64,000 nucleotides of DNA from Erythrophleum ivorense (GCA_026724425.1 JAIUCV010000005.1:33391784-33455783); one strand, 5' to 3'. Shown: positions 11,229 through 23,912, counted from the stretch's first letter. The notes: a model not told the origin generated them from the sequence alone. Numbers and translations: made by a program.

Positions 11229-14200
11229 CAAAGATCAAATTCTTGCACCAAAGAGATGAAAATGCCCTTGTAACTTATTTAGTGAATCAATACATAATGC
11301 CATACTTTCTTTCTCTCCCATTGATGGTCTCTCCTCTGCTTTGACTTCTCCCTCACTCTGTTGCTCTCATCAGTGACTTTTCCCTCCTATTTGGTTTCAC
11401 TGCTCTCTTTCTCTTGTCATCAAGCTTTCTGTTATTGGTTAAAGGCATCGATTCCATTTTTGGTTATGCATTCTATTCAAAGAAGGATGCTCACAATGTT
11501 GTTAAACTTGCAATTTATCATATGAGATTTCATGCTTTCGTATTCTCAAGGGACAATTTATAGTTAACTCAAACTTAAAATTATAACTCTGCGAACTCGT
11601 AAATGCATAGTGAAATTGCATTTTTGATGGCAAGTTTATGAGTTCTATCTTGTATGAGAAAGAGCTTCTTTTCTTTCTCTATTTTGTTTTAAAATCCTAA
11701 ACTCACCAACCTATTTAGCAAGTCAAAGCATCATGGATGCTAGTTGTTACTAAATAAGTTTGTGTTTTGATTAAATTTTCCTTATAGAAGTAGTGAATTA
11801 TTGGAAATTGAATAGAAAAATTTGCATTCCCTTTGAGACTAATTTTGCAATTACCATAAATATATAAAAATTACTTTTTATAGATTGAATATTTAGTAGG
11901 TGGTCATTAATACATTGGGTTCCTTGGAGAATCCATATATAGAAATCCATTTACATGAGAGAACCATTGCTCAAAGATTTTGTAGGAATATGTTATGTTT
12001 GATATTTTATTTGTATCAACCTATTATTATAAGTAGAACCTTCATAACTCTATTCACAAAAAGGCTTCATACTAGGTAATCTCCTCTCTTAAAGTGTGAG
12101 TGTGTGTGTGTTAAAAATGGAATTAGTCATCAATAGCATATTGCAAGGATGTTTAATGGGTTAACAATTGGTAAATATATTATACTATTTTATAGTATCC
12201 TCTTAACACTACAAGAAGATCATAGGTCTTAAGAATTGTGGTTATACATGCGATTATAAGTATTTATCATAAATTTTTCTTTACTACCTTGAACTTGTGT
12301 AAACTTATCATTTACTTGTGGTGTTTGGTTTTCTAACCTCACTTTATTTGCCTAGTGATGACAATGATAAAATGCTTGGAGTCTTGGACTGGGGAACCAA
12401 AGCTTGAATAGGGAAGTCTCATTACTCCTACCTATACTATGGTATGAGATTCTAATTCAATTATCTATTACACTTTGATATTTGTGGCTCATATGTAAAA
12501 TGCTATGGTTTTTGGGAATAATTGGATAAGTTTTATGTCTAACTTATGTAGGACTCGGTTAAGCATACACTCAACAAGTGTTGCAATAATGTAAGGGCTT
12601 TCATGCTTGCAACAAAGTAAGGGAAGGGAAGAAGAATGTAATGGTTAAATAATTGCTTCATACATTTGGTTATGTATAATTATGGTTATCAATAAAAGTC
12701 CACACGTGAACATTGTATGGTTATTTGTTCAAACATTGTATGGTTACAGTTATAATAATATTATGCTATGCCAATGTTGTGTTCTAATGTTGTTGCAAGT
12801 TCCTTGAGGTTCCTAGATGTATTAAAAGTCTTTGTATGTTAACAAAGTATTTACTTTTTGATGGTCCAAAAATGTTTTAATAACTTTCCTAAAACTAAAT
12901 AGTAATGGTCTAAAAACATAATAGTAACTTCCTTGCTACGATCTCTAAAACATTTCTACCACATATAGTAACGTTTCTAAATCCCCTAAAAGTCATAGTA
13001 AATTTCTTTAAATCTAATAGTAATGTTCTTAAAATTTGGTAGCAACGGTCCTAAAATTTAATAGTAACTATAGGCTATGAGGTCCCTATAACTTGATAGT
13101 AACTTTCTTTAAATCTAGTAATAATGTTCCTAAAACTAGGTAGTAATGATATTAAAACTCAATAGTAACTATAGTTTGCAAGGTCCTTAAAGTTGGTAAT
13201 AACTTTCCTTAAATCTAATAATAATATTTTAAAAACCTGATAGTAATAGTTTTAAAACTCAATAATAACTATAATATGTAAGATTTCTAAAACTTGGTAG
13301 TAACTTTTCTTAATTCTAGTAGTAACATTCTTAAAACCTAGTATTAACTTGCTTTTTAAATCTAGTAGTAAGATTCCTAAGACTTGATAATAATAGCCCT
13401 AACCCTAAAAGTAACTCTCTTAAAACCTAGTTCTAGGGGAAAAGAGCCAAATTTCATGAATAAGATTTTGTAGTTAGTACCCTAAAACCTTATGGTAACT
13501 TTACTAAATGTTCCTTATATCATTACTAAGCTTAGGTGATAATTATCTATTGTGTAACTCAATACATTACATTGATGTGCACAAGTTAGACAAGAAGGCA
13601 GAATTATTGAAGGAATAATTATTAGATACATAAACATCACTAGTAACAATTTCACCTATAACTATTATATACACAAAAGCTCAATGATTCACTTGTTTTA
13701 CAAAAGTTGTATATAAAAGTTGTGTACAAAAGATCACTTAATATGTTGTGTTACTCAGTTCATTGGTGTGCAAAGATTAGACACGTAAGTTGAATGAACA
13801 AATATTACATACATACACATCACTTGTAACATAAAGCATCATTAGTAATAACTTCACCTGTAACTTTCACGTAGATAGAAGTTAAACATTGCTCTACTTG
13901 TAACTATTACATATACAAATAACTATCACATCTAGTGTCCTAAAAACCAAAAAAGTCTAACATTTTACTATATTTCATTAACAACACAATTCATCCATAA
14001 TTTTATTACTCTCATTAGTTCTTGTAATAACATCTCTTCCTTAATCAGTCTCTCATTATTGCAAAGTCTTGTTGACTCAACTATACAAAAAATGTTTCAC
14101 GCGTGTTAAGAATTTTTAGAACTGAAGTAACATTATCACACAAATGGTGGTACAAAAGTCAAAACCAGGTAATAATATTTCTAATAGTAACTAAGTTACA

Positions 14201-14882
14201 TTGTTTCACAAAAATGATGGTAACAAACCTAAATTAGGGTAGTAAAAATACTAGAAGTTCTTGTAACTCTAGGACAAATGCAAAGTTTGTAGGTTAAATG
14301 GATGATTTTGCAAAAAATCTTTAATAAGAACAACAAGAAGAAGGCATTAGACCATTAAGCATGGGGATTCAAAAGAGTCACAAGATCAAAAATTGCTACT
14401 CACTAAATCCCACATTGCCTTCAAAGATAGCAAATCAATAACCAAAAAATGAAGTCCCTGATGTACACATATCTCTCTTCTCTTCCATGTGAAAGCTTAG
14501 CTTGAAGAACTGTGAAGAGATAGAAATGACAAGAGTGGAGGAAAGAATGATGGGATGAGAGGAGGAAGAAATATAGGGTTGAAGAAATGGGAGGAGAAAG
14601 GACAAAGAAACCAAGGAATGAAGGACAAGGAGGAACATAAAAATGGTGAAGGAAAGAGATGGCAAAAGAAGAAGAGGCAGAGCAAGAAAAGGCAGTAGTG
14701 TGAGGAAGAAATAGTGTAGGGATAATTGGGGATTAGGCTAGTTGCATAACGAAGAAAATGGGAAGGGCATTTTTGTTCATTAATTGTCAAAATTTGATCC
14801 TTGATCCTTGAAAATAATTTACATTTTTAAACTCCTTTATTATAATTTTTGAAAAGTTTAAGTCCTTCAAGGAAATTTTTCC
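11229..14882. mobile_element. Mutator-like non-autonomous element A, left end truncated
   Basis: The right end (14740-14882, ending ATTTTTCC) is inverted relative to the left part at 11229-11275: both carry GATCAAATT followed by an AAATGCCCTT block. The same ends flank element B (44424-51524). The left terminal repeat lacks its outer part because the CACTA 3' end abuts at 11228. No transposase is encoded. The interior holds a 22-bp repeat array (12870-13440), then homology to element B (for example CATTAGTTCTTGTAATAAC near 14014 against 49955), then a purine-rich stretch (14500-14720). ORFs on the minus strand of that stretch are low-complexity artefacts. Confidence 0.65.
12870..13440 (+). 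repeat. 22-bp repeat array with about 100-bp higher-order unit (element A)
   Basis: Monomers of 21-22 bp end in TAGTAGT or a variant, with a core close to TTAAATCTAGTAGTAA. Every fourth monomer is extended by about 13 bp (AACTATAG...GCAAGGTCC at about 13064, 13156 and 13268). This gives a higher-order period of about 100 bp through most of the array. The monomers are diverged, so the array is old. A matching array is in element B at 48000-48580. Confidence 0.75.
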
Positions 14883-15200
14883 TAAAAGATATATAAAGAA
14901 TTGCTCCCAAAAAATAAGAAATATAGAAAAGGATTTAATCATTTTACCCATTCAGAAACTAATTAAAGTCAATCATCAGTAATAAGTCGTTGTCACCATC
15001 GTCCAGATCAAAAAGCTCAGGAGCTTTAGGGCTCGGTTGGAAGGAACATTTACACCGGCCAAGCCATTAAATTATAAAGGATTGAATGAAAAATAAATTA
15101 AATTAACAGGGTAGGTGTCAATCTCTATGTGTGTAAGATAAAATAGTTTTGCATGTAGCCCCTTAGCCTGGATCTTATATATATATATATATATATTACA
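14883..15200. other. No gene seen
   Basis: AT-rich sequence between element A and the duplicated block at 15213. It contains a (TA)n tract at 15177-15196 and no ORF, domain or repeat that I recognise. Confidence 0.4.
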
Positions 15201-15212
15201 AGAATTGATTGC

Positions 15213-15440
15213 ATGAAATTATTTGACATAGTCATTTTACAATGTCCATGTCCCTCTAGCATATTTGCTCAAACAAACGTGAAAACTTTTATACTTCGCA
15301 GATATTTTACCTTTTTTTTAAAAAAAAAAAACCTATATAAACCCGTTACTACCAACTTCTGTTTTGGGAATATTTATAACTGTGATCCTTTCCATTTCCA
15401 TCTTCTAAATTCAAGTAAGATATAAATATCGTTTAAAAGT
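15213..15440. repeat. Segmental duplication, copy 1 (matches 52765-52980)
   Basis: Long identical words, including CATTTTACAAT, GTCCCTCTAGCATA, AGATATTTTACCTTTTT, ACCAACTTCTGTTTT and AAATTCAAG, occur in the same order here and at 52765-52980. Both copies lie beside receptor-kinase debris, so the block was probably the 3' flank of a duplicated kinase gene. Confidence 0.75.
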
Positions 15441-15639
15441 TAATCTAGATCATCAGGTAGGATATCCTGGAGAAACAACCATAAATAGTTAACAATGCTA
15501 AGACATTCATTTCATGTCCCTCCACTAGTCTATTTTGCAAAATTGAAAAGATCAAAAAAGCTAAAATGAAAGACAATTCCCACTCCTCTGTTATACTATT
15601 ATATTGATTTTAGCATTCTCTTGTTTTATAAAATACTAA

Positions 15640-15925
15640 CTCAGATACTAAGACAATTTACTTCTTTGGTAACAAATTTACCATGTAAACATTACCACAA
15701 CCACCTTGTCCAATAGTATCGCCATGAAGAAGTCCTGCAGGGCCTCTATTTATTCACTTTGACGCAAAGAATCTCTACCACTATTAACCATCCCTATATA
15801 CAAAATTAAATAGTTAAATAGATAGAAGCCAATTTCTTAATTGATAATGTTTATCACTATTCAGTAATACCAACTCAATAACTATAGCAGTTGTGTTCAA
15901 ACTAATCACAAATAATTTTTACATG
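15640..15925 (-). pseudogene. Relic of chitinase-like receptor kinase (membrane and ATP-loop exons)
   Basis: Read on the minus strand, 15672-15802 matches exon 3 of the intact gene. It begins GMVNSGRDS after a TATAG acceptor and ends with GQGGCGNVY, the glycine-rich ATP loop, but has lost the stretch between them. At 15880-15925 the words GTTATTGAG and TATAGCAGTTGTG resemble the membrane-helix exon (58256-58387). The other exons are missing, so the copy is dead. Confidence 0.6.
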
Positions 15926-15929
15926 TCTT

Positions 15930-16165
15930 CTCCGTCCCCAACCTATTCAATTGAGGATAGATTGGTACATATAAATTAGAGAAAATAATTGTTTAAAAGT
16001 TCTTCAAAATTTAATTAATGTATCAATAATTTTTTTTAGCGCGCATCTAAGTGTGTATCTATATGATCGCTATTAATTTGCTACCTTTTGTCATATCTGT
16101 TGCCAACATATTTAGTTGAGAATAGGTTGGTACATATAAATTAGTGGGACATTGTTTAGAAGATC
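15930..16165. repeat. Two-copy tandem repeat, about 165-bp offset
   Basis: GGTTGGTACATATAAATTAG with its flanks (CCAAC near the start, TTCAAAATTTTAATTA near the end) occurs at about 15958 and again at about 16125. It is non-coding and may be an old local duplication of intron sequence from the adjacent relic. Confidence 0.5.
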
Positions 16166-16265
16166 TTCAAATTTTAATTAGGCATAGGAAAGAATTTTTT
16201 TTCTTTTATAGCTATTCAGTCAAATGTCCAATTCACATCTTCATGGAAAACTTTACAGACAGTCA

Positions 16266-16800
16266 TAAATGATACTTTGGGTAATGGGCCTATTGGACCG
16301 TGGATTAGGCAAATTGAGCCAATCCATTAAGCTAGGTCCAAATGCCTCCCTCTCATGGCTAAGCATACATTGATCACACTAGATTAAAACACACAAGAGA
16401 ACCATGTACCCGAGAAAGGTATTCATGGCATTGCTATGATCACATGCACTTCGAAACAAACATCATGGAGCCAATAGCTCTATCACATGCCCTACTACTT
16501 ATTACTATTCATTAGAGGCCAATTACTATAATGTCATCAAGAGTTCACCTATAAATACCACAAAGATCCTTGACGTGACTGTTACACTCTTTTCTAGTTT
16601 TTACCTTGCTATCTTACAAACTTAGGGATGGAAGCACATACCAAAACCAACTTGCTATCTAACACTCGCTCCCCAATCCTCACTAAAATGCCATAGGTGT
16701 TGTATTTACTCTTTGAAGGGTTATACAATGTAGAAGATGCTGTAGTGGGGTCATTTTGCCCCAGGGATGTGTTGTAATTGTAATTGCTCAAATGAATCTA
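16266..16800 (+). mobile_element. Probable Ty3/gypsy LTR remnant
   Basis: A CTATAAATACC TATA box at 16550 is followed about 40-70 bp later by a C/T-rich start region and AAACTTAGGGATGGAAG. That resembles the ACTTAGGCATCGGAG signature downstream of the transcription start in many plant gypsy LTRs. Termini and target duplications were not found. The 60-codon minus-strand ORF at 16609-16791 has no family resemblance. Confidence 0.4.
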
Positions 16801-17240
16801 GGCCAAACCACTTAAATTCTAGTAATCTTTGACCAGTGGGTAGGAATCATTGCCCTTAATCACTAATCAATATGGCTCGTAATCACCAAATAATAAACCT
16901 CAATCACCGGAATCTTGCACAAAAGGAAAACAGGAAATCTCCTTATAATGAAATAATAAACATTATTCATTCCTTACAATGTCCTCTCAAAGACAAGCAA
17001 TCCAAATATCCATGCAACTTTGTTTAAGCAGAATGCTAAGGGAATCCTATAAATTAAGTCATTCTCTTAAAGACAATTAACGATGTCCCTACTACATTTA
17101 CAGGGTTTGAAGTCATCGTAGATATACCTTTAGAATTTATCAAGAACAAAGAGTTAAATTATAGAAATCATTCAGTCAACCATAATAACAAAATAGAAAT
17201 CACACTTGCTTAAAATGATGAAAAATAAATCACATTTTCG
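16801..17240. other. No gene seen
   Basis: AT-rich sequence between the LTR remnant and the hAT relic. No domain, terminal repeat or splice-supported ORF is visible. Confidence 0.4.
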
Positions 17241-17249
17241 AATCCTTAT

Positions 17250-18360
17250 CTACCTCTTCCTCATGCCGCACATCATTTGAATTTGCTTGTGAAACACATG
17301 CCTTGAAGATATTCTCTTCATCTAAAATTCACAATAATAAAAAAAATTAGATAATTAATACCATTGGAAATTAATTATTAAACAAAAAATTAGCATAAAT
17401 CTAAAGAACATAAAAGAATTACCATTTGGAATAAAGCCATGCAACCAATTCCAAGGTACAAATAAAACTTATTTAGAACATGACCTCCATTACTAAAAGC
17501 TTATTCAGATGCTACTATAGTAATTGGAATACTTAGCCCATCACGTGCCATTACTAAAAGATAAGGATATTGTGCATTATCATCCCTCTAATACTTAAAT
17601 ACATAAAAATTACTAGATCGGTCATAATCAAGTATTTGCTCTTCCAAATAAAGATCCAATTCAGATTTGTTAGCTTTATATTTAAATAAATTCCAATATT
17701 GGTAGTAGTCCTTAAAACTTAAAGATAGTTGCCAAAAAAAATACAAGTCGTGCGATGTATAGTTGAAAAGTAAATATATTTTAAGGAATGGTTAAAACTT
17801 AGACTAAAAACTCTTTCATTGTTGTTCTTGGCTCTTCCATCGCTTGGCCTAGGACAAATATTGGATTAAGAATTATTTGCATCTGCATTTGATAACGACT
17901 TGGACTTGTTTGCATATTTTTCATAGAGCTTACAAAATTTCACCTTCACAAAATCTCTTTCGCTTTGGTACTAGAAGGATCAATCTTCATGCAACAAAAT
18001 TCCAGAAAATCAAGCTTCATACGTGGATAAAGAATAGCTTCAGATGCAAGCACTATAATATATTCTTCCCCATATTTACCAAACTTCTCCATTAATTTTC
18101 TAGTTATATTCCTAATAACTTCATCTTCACAATGCAATCTATCTATCAACAAACATTGAATTTTCCAAACTTGTAAGGATGAACTAGAAATCTGGACAGT
18201 AGCCTCTTAAAATGGTTCCCAAGAATTCACATAGTTTTTATCTTCTTCCCCATTCATCATTTGTTGGATACTTAAAGTTTGGGTCAAACACTTTGAGACT
18301 AGCAAATTTCCTTTCAATAATTTATCCCAGGCTATAAAATTAGATGATAGGTGCATAAGA
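17250..18360 (-). pseudogene. hAT (Ac-like) transposase relic
   Basis: On the minus strand 17946-18152 reads MLIDRLHCEDEVIRNI, then KLMEKFGKYGEEY and ASEAILYPRMKLDFLEFC, the region before the dimerisation domain of plant BED-type hAT transposases. From 17700 down to 17430 it continues KSELDLYLEE, YPYLLVMARD, LSIPITIVASE and AFSNGGHVLNKF, the conserved C-terminal hAT dimerisation domain. Stops inside the domain (after VASE and after VFKY) and frame changes show it is dead. The BED finger, catalytic N-terminal part and element ends were not found. Confidence 0.8.
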
Positions 18361-20280
18361 GAGGCATTGGAAAATAAGTGATACCTATGTTATCCTTTTT
18401 AGGGTAGGGATAATTCGCAGAATAAGTCCATCTGCATTTTTGAGCTAAATTATGGACTTTGATATAAATGTTTTTCTTTTTGGGATCCCCTTTCGCTAGA
18501 AGGGTCTAGAAAATATGAAAAGGAGAAATTCTCACTTTATTTATCTATAACATCATGTTTCACTTAAATCAGAAGTCAGAAGTCAGAAGTCAAGTTACCA
18601 TGCCAAATGGTGATATGACAGAATGCTATACTTATCCATCATGGTAATGGAGCTAACTATGCTCATGTAATCGATAAGCATGTTGGCCTTTGAATCAACT
18701 TATCCTTTCTATGTCTAATTTGACTTTGAAATTTTTATGTTCATTTAAGGTCTTTAATTTGATAATATTCAATATTTATGCCATATATTTTCATAATTCA
18801 GAACCAGAACAATTTAAGTTTGTACACATAATAGATTTATGTTCACTTAAATTGCACATAGAACAATTTAAGTTTGCCTCTGAACTGAGTCACCAAACAA
18901 AGTTATGATTTTGACATTAGCCATCCAACAAAAAGCCTACCTACTCAACTTATATTGAATGTTTAATATGTATGCTAACTAACATGTAATGTTTTCTGCA
19001 CAAGGTTCATTGATAATGGTTTGATAGTCTCCACCATAATTACACTAATTTTCTTTACATGTACAGACTTATCACGGCAAGTGTAGATCCAAAATTAATT
19101 TATGCAATGATCTAGTACATTTCACCAAAAGTGTTTTTCAATGGCATCTCTCTTTTTCCTTTCTGTTAAATTGTGGCTCAAATTTTGAGAGTTCATAGAA
19201 AGTGCAGAAGAGGAAAAATCAACATGCAATTAGGTTGTGGCGCCAGTTGGTTAATTTTAAGAAACTTGGATTTTAAGTTGCATTTACAATTTAAGAAAGT
19301 TCTTATTAGGAAACTTGGATTTTATGTTATATTTATGATTTAGGAAAGTTCCTAAGGATTTTTTTACTATGGAAGGGATTAGGTATTTGTGTAAAATTAA
19401 GAAATCTATCTACATTAGGGAAACATAGGGTGAGTGTCCAAGAAGGAAAGGAATTTTCACATTTTGGTAGAGATGCTAAAAGATTCTTTTATATTTTTCC
19501 AAAAGTTCATAGTAATAAATCATGATCAGTCTGGCCGAATTGTGATAACTCCAGTGTCTTTTCTTCTCTTTCTCCTTTTATTATTAGGTTGGTTATGTGT
19601 GTGAGTGTTTGTTTTAATTGTTTATCTTGATTATTTGAACTCCGGCATTCAAATAATAAGTCTCCCTGGAAATCTTTTGCTTATGAATGTAGGAAGAGTA
19701 ATGTTATTCCAAAGCCTCTTTTTTCACATATTCTTCACACCTCTGGTCACGCATAATGTCTTATTATTAACTATCACTCATCACTATCAATTGTTTATAT
19801 TAAACCAATGGAGCAAAACTGAGTTTTGAGGTAATTGTAAAATAAGATGTGCGAAAAGCATGCGCACAAATACACAATGACATTGCACACTGAAAGGAAA
19901 ATATAAATATACTTTTTGTTGTACAAAGTGCATTAACATTTTTCCATTGGGATTGTAGGTTCACTAAGAATGGGATTTTAGTACAGGGCCTCTTCTAGAA
20001 AAATGTTAAAAGTCAATATACTAAAAAATCAAAGAAAATCAAATGTCCTTTTGGTACATAAAAAGTTAAATAATAAAAATGAAAAAAAATATGATTTTAG
20101 AGATAAAAAATAATTTTAATACATATACTTTTAATGATTGGATAATGATTAATAGATAGTATTAAATAATAATTAAATAATAATTATAAGAATAACTGGA
20201 TGAGAGAAATATTATATGTGGATGAGGTTATAAATGGAATTCTAAGACTATCACTTGATGGCTTTTGTCAAAGATGTGCA
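18361..20280. other. No gene seen
   Basis: AT-rich non-coding DNA. A short AGAAGTC tandem (three units) sits at about 18571-18595. ORFs at 18690 and 19605 are low-complexity hydrophobic translations of T-rich DNA without start context or family resemblance. Confidence 0.4.
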
Positions 20281-20937
20281 CGGCCATGTTTAGTTGGCAG
20301 GAATGGGGTATTTAAGAATAAGAATGGGCCAAAATGATGTTTGGTTGACAAACTCGCGTTTTTATTCTCATTCCACTTGGAGAGTCCATTTTCATGTACT
20401 TGAGAATGGAGACTGTTTGTCATTTGATGGAATCAGATTTGAGGCCTCTGAATGGGCAGCCCATTTATCATTACGTCCTCTTGAAATTTTTTAAATCACA
20501 AGAATATCCTTCTGTCCTTTTGAATTTAATAAATAATAATTATATAGTAAATTGATAAATAAATAAATAATAAAAATATCAAGTATAATATATATAAATA
20601 TGTAACATATATAGTAATTATTATAATAAAACTGAAATTATAATAATTATATAAATATATAACCAAAATAAAATTAAGAAAATGGAAATAATATTTTTTA
20701 CAAATTAAAAAAATAAATTAATATTTTTATATTTTTAATATTGTCATTTAACTAGCTTTTCTTTCTATTCTTGTTTTGTTATTATTAAACCAAAACATAA
20801 GAATGAAATGAAATATTTACTCTTTTTAATATCATACCAAATATAATGACGAGTTACATGATTTCATTCCATTAGAGCTCATTTTCTCTCTCATTCTCAT
20901 TTCCATCAAAAACATTTTATCCAACTAAGTGTGGCCC
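20281..20937. mobile_element. MITE-like non-autonomous DNA element with short inverted ends
   Basis: The left end GGCCATGTTTAGTTGG (20282) and the right end CCAACTAAGTGTGGCC (about 20920) form an imperfect 16-bp inverted repeat with 13 matches. Inside each end are inverted GGAATG/CATTCC and TGAGAATG/CATTCTCA words. The interior is AT-rich and non-coding. Such ends occur in hAT-type and other plant MITEs. I could not identify a clear target duplication, so the superfamily is open. Confidence 0.55.
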
Positions 20938-22440
20938 TTAAATCTTTCTTTTTGCTAGATGGTGTTTTTGAAAGAGTGAAGGGAGTCATTAGGGAGTATC
21001 ATTGATTCTTGATTTTATATCTAATAGTATGAAAATTAGTTCCTTATTGTTGGTGTCAAGAATATATCAAAATAGAAATGAAGAAGCTTAGCTCAGCTAT
21101 AATGTATTGTATTGCTTAGTGTGAAAGAAACACAAGTGCTTTTCTTTTAATTTGGAGGAAAAATGATGGGCTATTAGTAGGCACCAATGTATAGCGATGC
21201 CTTACGTAAGGTAACCACTTTTTTAGACATGATGAATGAGTCAATTCCTTGACTTAGGATTCATTTTCTTTTTATAATTGAGGACTTGTATCTATTGTCT
21301 GGCATTTTAGAATTATGTGTGACTTTTTTTAATTATATAAATTTTGACAATGTGAATTAGATCATTTTAAGCCTATAAAAATATTGAATTTGTAAAGCTC
21401 CCATAACACTTAGGTTAGATATATTTGTTACTATCAATATTTTTAAAATCAAATTGGTCATTGAATTAAAGATATTAATTCATGGTTTGTTAGTTTGACC
21501 TAGTTAAACTATTAGTTATTAAATATATATATTTTATTTATATAATATATTAAAAATATAATATAATAATAATTTTTTATTTTTATTTCCAAATAATTTT
21601 CTTCTTAAATTTACAATTCTTCTTTTGTAATGGAAAAATAAATTGTAAAGATAGTGGGCTAATGAAGTTCTTGGTAAGATAATCTTTTTTATTCAATTAA
21701 AAATGGGTCCTAATAACAAAAGCAATAGCCCCCATGCCTCCACAGTCTTCATCTTCCCCACATCAGCCTTCAACCCACTGGACGCACAAGGGGAGCAACA
21801 AATTAGACACAAAATCCTCTATCTTCTTTGTCACTAATAGTTGTGAAGGGGCTAGTAATCAGTAATACTCCAAATAATCAGAAAGCAATAAGCTTGCATG
21901 TAAGTAATCAAACAAATTTGAATCTCTCGGTTCTCTTATATTACTTATCTCTCAATTCACTCTACACTAATTTTCTTAGTGATTCGCTTTCTCTACTCGC
22001 TGGAAGAGAAGAAACATTAGAAGACTTCCACTCTATAATGATTGGTTAGGAGATTTGAAGATTCATAACAAATTTTTTATCTTAATTTCTAGTTCTTAAG
22101 CTTCGTCCAAAGAGATGATAAAAGAAGCTACAAACCATTGAAATTAGAGAAGTCCCACATTGTCTAAAGCAAAATAGAGGAGTAGTGTAATGCCTGTTAA
22201 AAATGTAAATTTTAAATAATTAAGATTTAAATATAGTAACTATTTAAAAAGTACTATATATATATATATATGTATATTAAAAGTTAAGATAAGATTTTAA
22301 AAATAATTAAAATTTTCCTAAACATAAAAATAAAAATTTTAAAGAGTGTATTTATACATAAATTTATCATAGTCCAAACGATGATAATCTTACAATTTTT
22401 AACTTTATTAGAGGTTCAAACCCCCTTAAAGGTTAAACTT
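20938..22440. other. No gene seen
   Basis: AT-rich DNA. The ORF at 21828-22049 shows no recognisable domain. A (TA)n tract lies at 22256-22272. Confidence 0.4.
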
Positions 22441-22665
22441 GTTATATTTTCTATCTTCTTTTTTTCTTGTTTTCTCTCGTCCTTTGTGGGGAAGGGGAGG
22501 GGATGATAGCAACTTCTTAAATTTGTATTTTTTTGCCATTCCCAGAATTTTTGTCTCCAAACCCACGTGTCCTTCTCCAAGTGGTTACCTCAACTCATTC
22601 CTCCAGCATATGTGTCTTGTTCCGTCTTCTCTCTGCTCCAGAAGCTTCCTCTGCATTCGTGTTCA

Positions 22666-22872
22666 ATGGTGACCTCATCTGCATCATCTCCTCCTGTGCC
22701 TTTGATTTTTAACCACCCGTGCCCCTTTATCTCCAGAAACTTCCGTCTCTTCGCGCAGAAAGAGCTGAGAGAGATACAGAGAGCATCACCTCTTCTTCCT
22801 CTATCTCTTACTTGTTTCGTTCTCGATTCCGTGAGCCTTGTTGCTGCAATTCTGTTGATGGTTTATTTTTAG
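22666..22872 (+). CDS. Orphan 68-codon ORF resembling an N-terminal targeting leader
   Basis: This local stretch (about 22560-22880) is richer in GC than its surroundings and looks like a plant 5' leader with a first exon. The ORF begins MVTSSASSPPVPLIF, is rich in Ser, Pro and Arg with no acidic residues for its first third, and ends in a hydrophobic segment (SLVAAILLMVYF). The start resembles a plastid transit peptide. No downstream exon could be linked to it, and I recognise no mature protein. It may be the first exon of a gene whose remainder is gone, an element-captured exon, or chance. Low confidence as a functional gene. Confidence 0.25.
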   Translation: MVTSSASSPPVPLIFNHPCPFISRNFRLFAQKELREIQRASPLLPLSLTCFVLDSVSLVAAILLMVYF

Positions 22873-23912
22873 GTCTGAGCATTTCTGGCGTTATTTAGGT
22901 AGTTCATCATCCTTTCTCTGTCCTGCCTTCTTAAGAATTCAACTTGACTGTGATTCTTCCGTTTCCTATATTTCTTCGGTTGTGCCGTGAAGAGTCACCT
23001 ATTCTCTATTCAATTCATTGTATGAACCAATTAGGCTGGAGTTGTGATTCTTGGTCCGAGCATAGGTTAGCTGAGAACTATGCTTGAGGAAACGGATTGG
23101 ATCATTGGATTGGAGGAAACGGATTGAGGCATTGGATAGTATGTAGGTTAACTATGCTTTCCGTTCCTTCTTGTCCACGTGGGGAGTTGTTTAGTCATTC
23201 CAACTTTTTGCTAGACCAATTTTATTGAGAAGCTGAAGTTTTGTTTTTCTATATTTAAATTAGAGCAATTCTTACATGCACAAAGAGCATTATGTTATTT
23301 ATACACTTAATAATTAAGATTTATTTTATATGTAAACCTTGCTTGTACTACATATGAACCCTACCTATACAAATTAAATTCTGATCACTAATTACATTTG
23401 GTGCACCATGCACCTAAGGAAAATTCTTCAAATTGTTAACCCTATAGAGAACATCAAGTGAATATATTTTTGGGAATAATTGGATGAGCAGATTGAATAT
23501 TGGGAAGCCATAACTCTAAATTGTATCTTCCTAAGGTAAGACTTAATGTTTGTTATAGTATTATGAATAAATGTGAATAACAAAATAATAATAATAATAA
23601 TATTGTTGTTATTATTAATACAAAAAATAAAATAATAATAATTCATAAGCCTACTTAAACATATATAATCTTTGTGGTATTAGGGTTAAGACTTCCAATG
23701 GGCCGGAAGATAACTAAATCAGGTTAGGCATCCAATTAGGACCACCATTAAGCTAGAGGTAATTTGATGATGAAGAGACTAATACTATTCTATAACACTA
23801 TAAATAAATTATAAAGTATAATATATTTTTAACTTTCTTTTAGTTTTACTTTTTATATTTTTATTTGAACTTTGCGTTTTTGTGAAATGGACATCTTAGG
23901 TAATAATTTTTT

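Noticed and set aside
12207..12228. CACTACAAGAAGATC as a CACTA 5' end
   Set aside because: It lies inside element A with no subterminal repeats and no partner terminus in the right orientation.
14435..14790. Minus-strand Ser/Phe-rich ORFs
   Set aside because: Translations of the purine-rich right arm of element A. The same artefact appears in element B at 51092-51434.
22411..22440. GGTTCAAACCCCC as a tRNA T-loop
   Set aside because: No acceptor stem, D-loop or anticodon arm can be folded around it.
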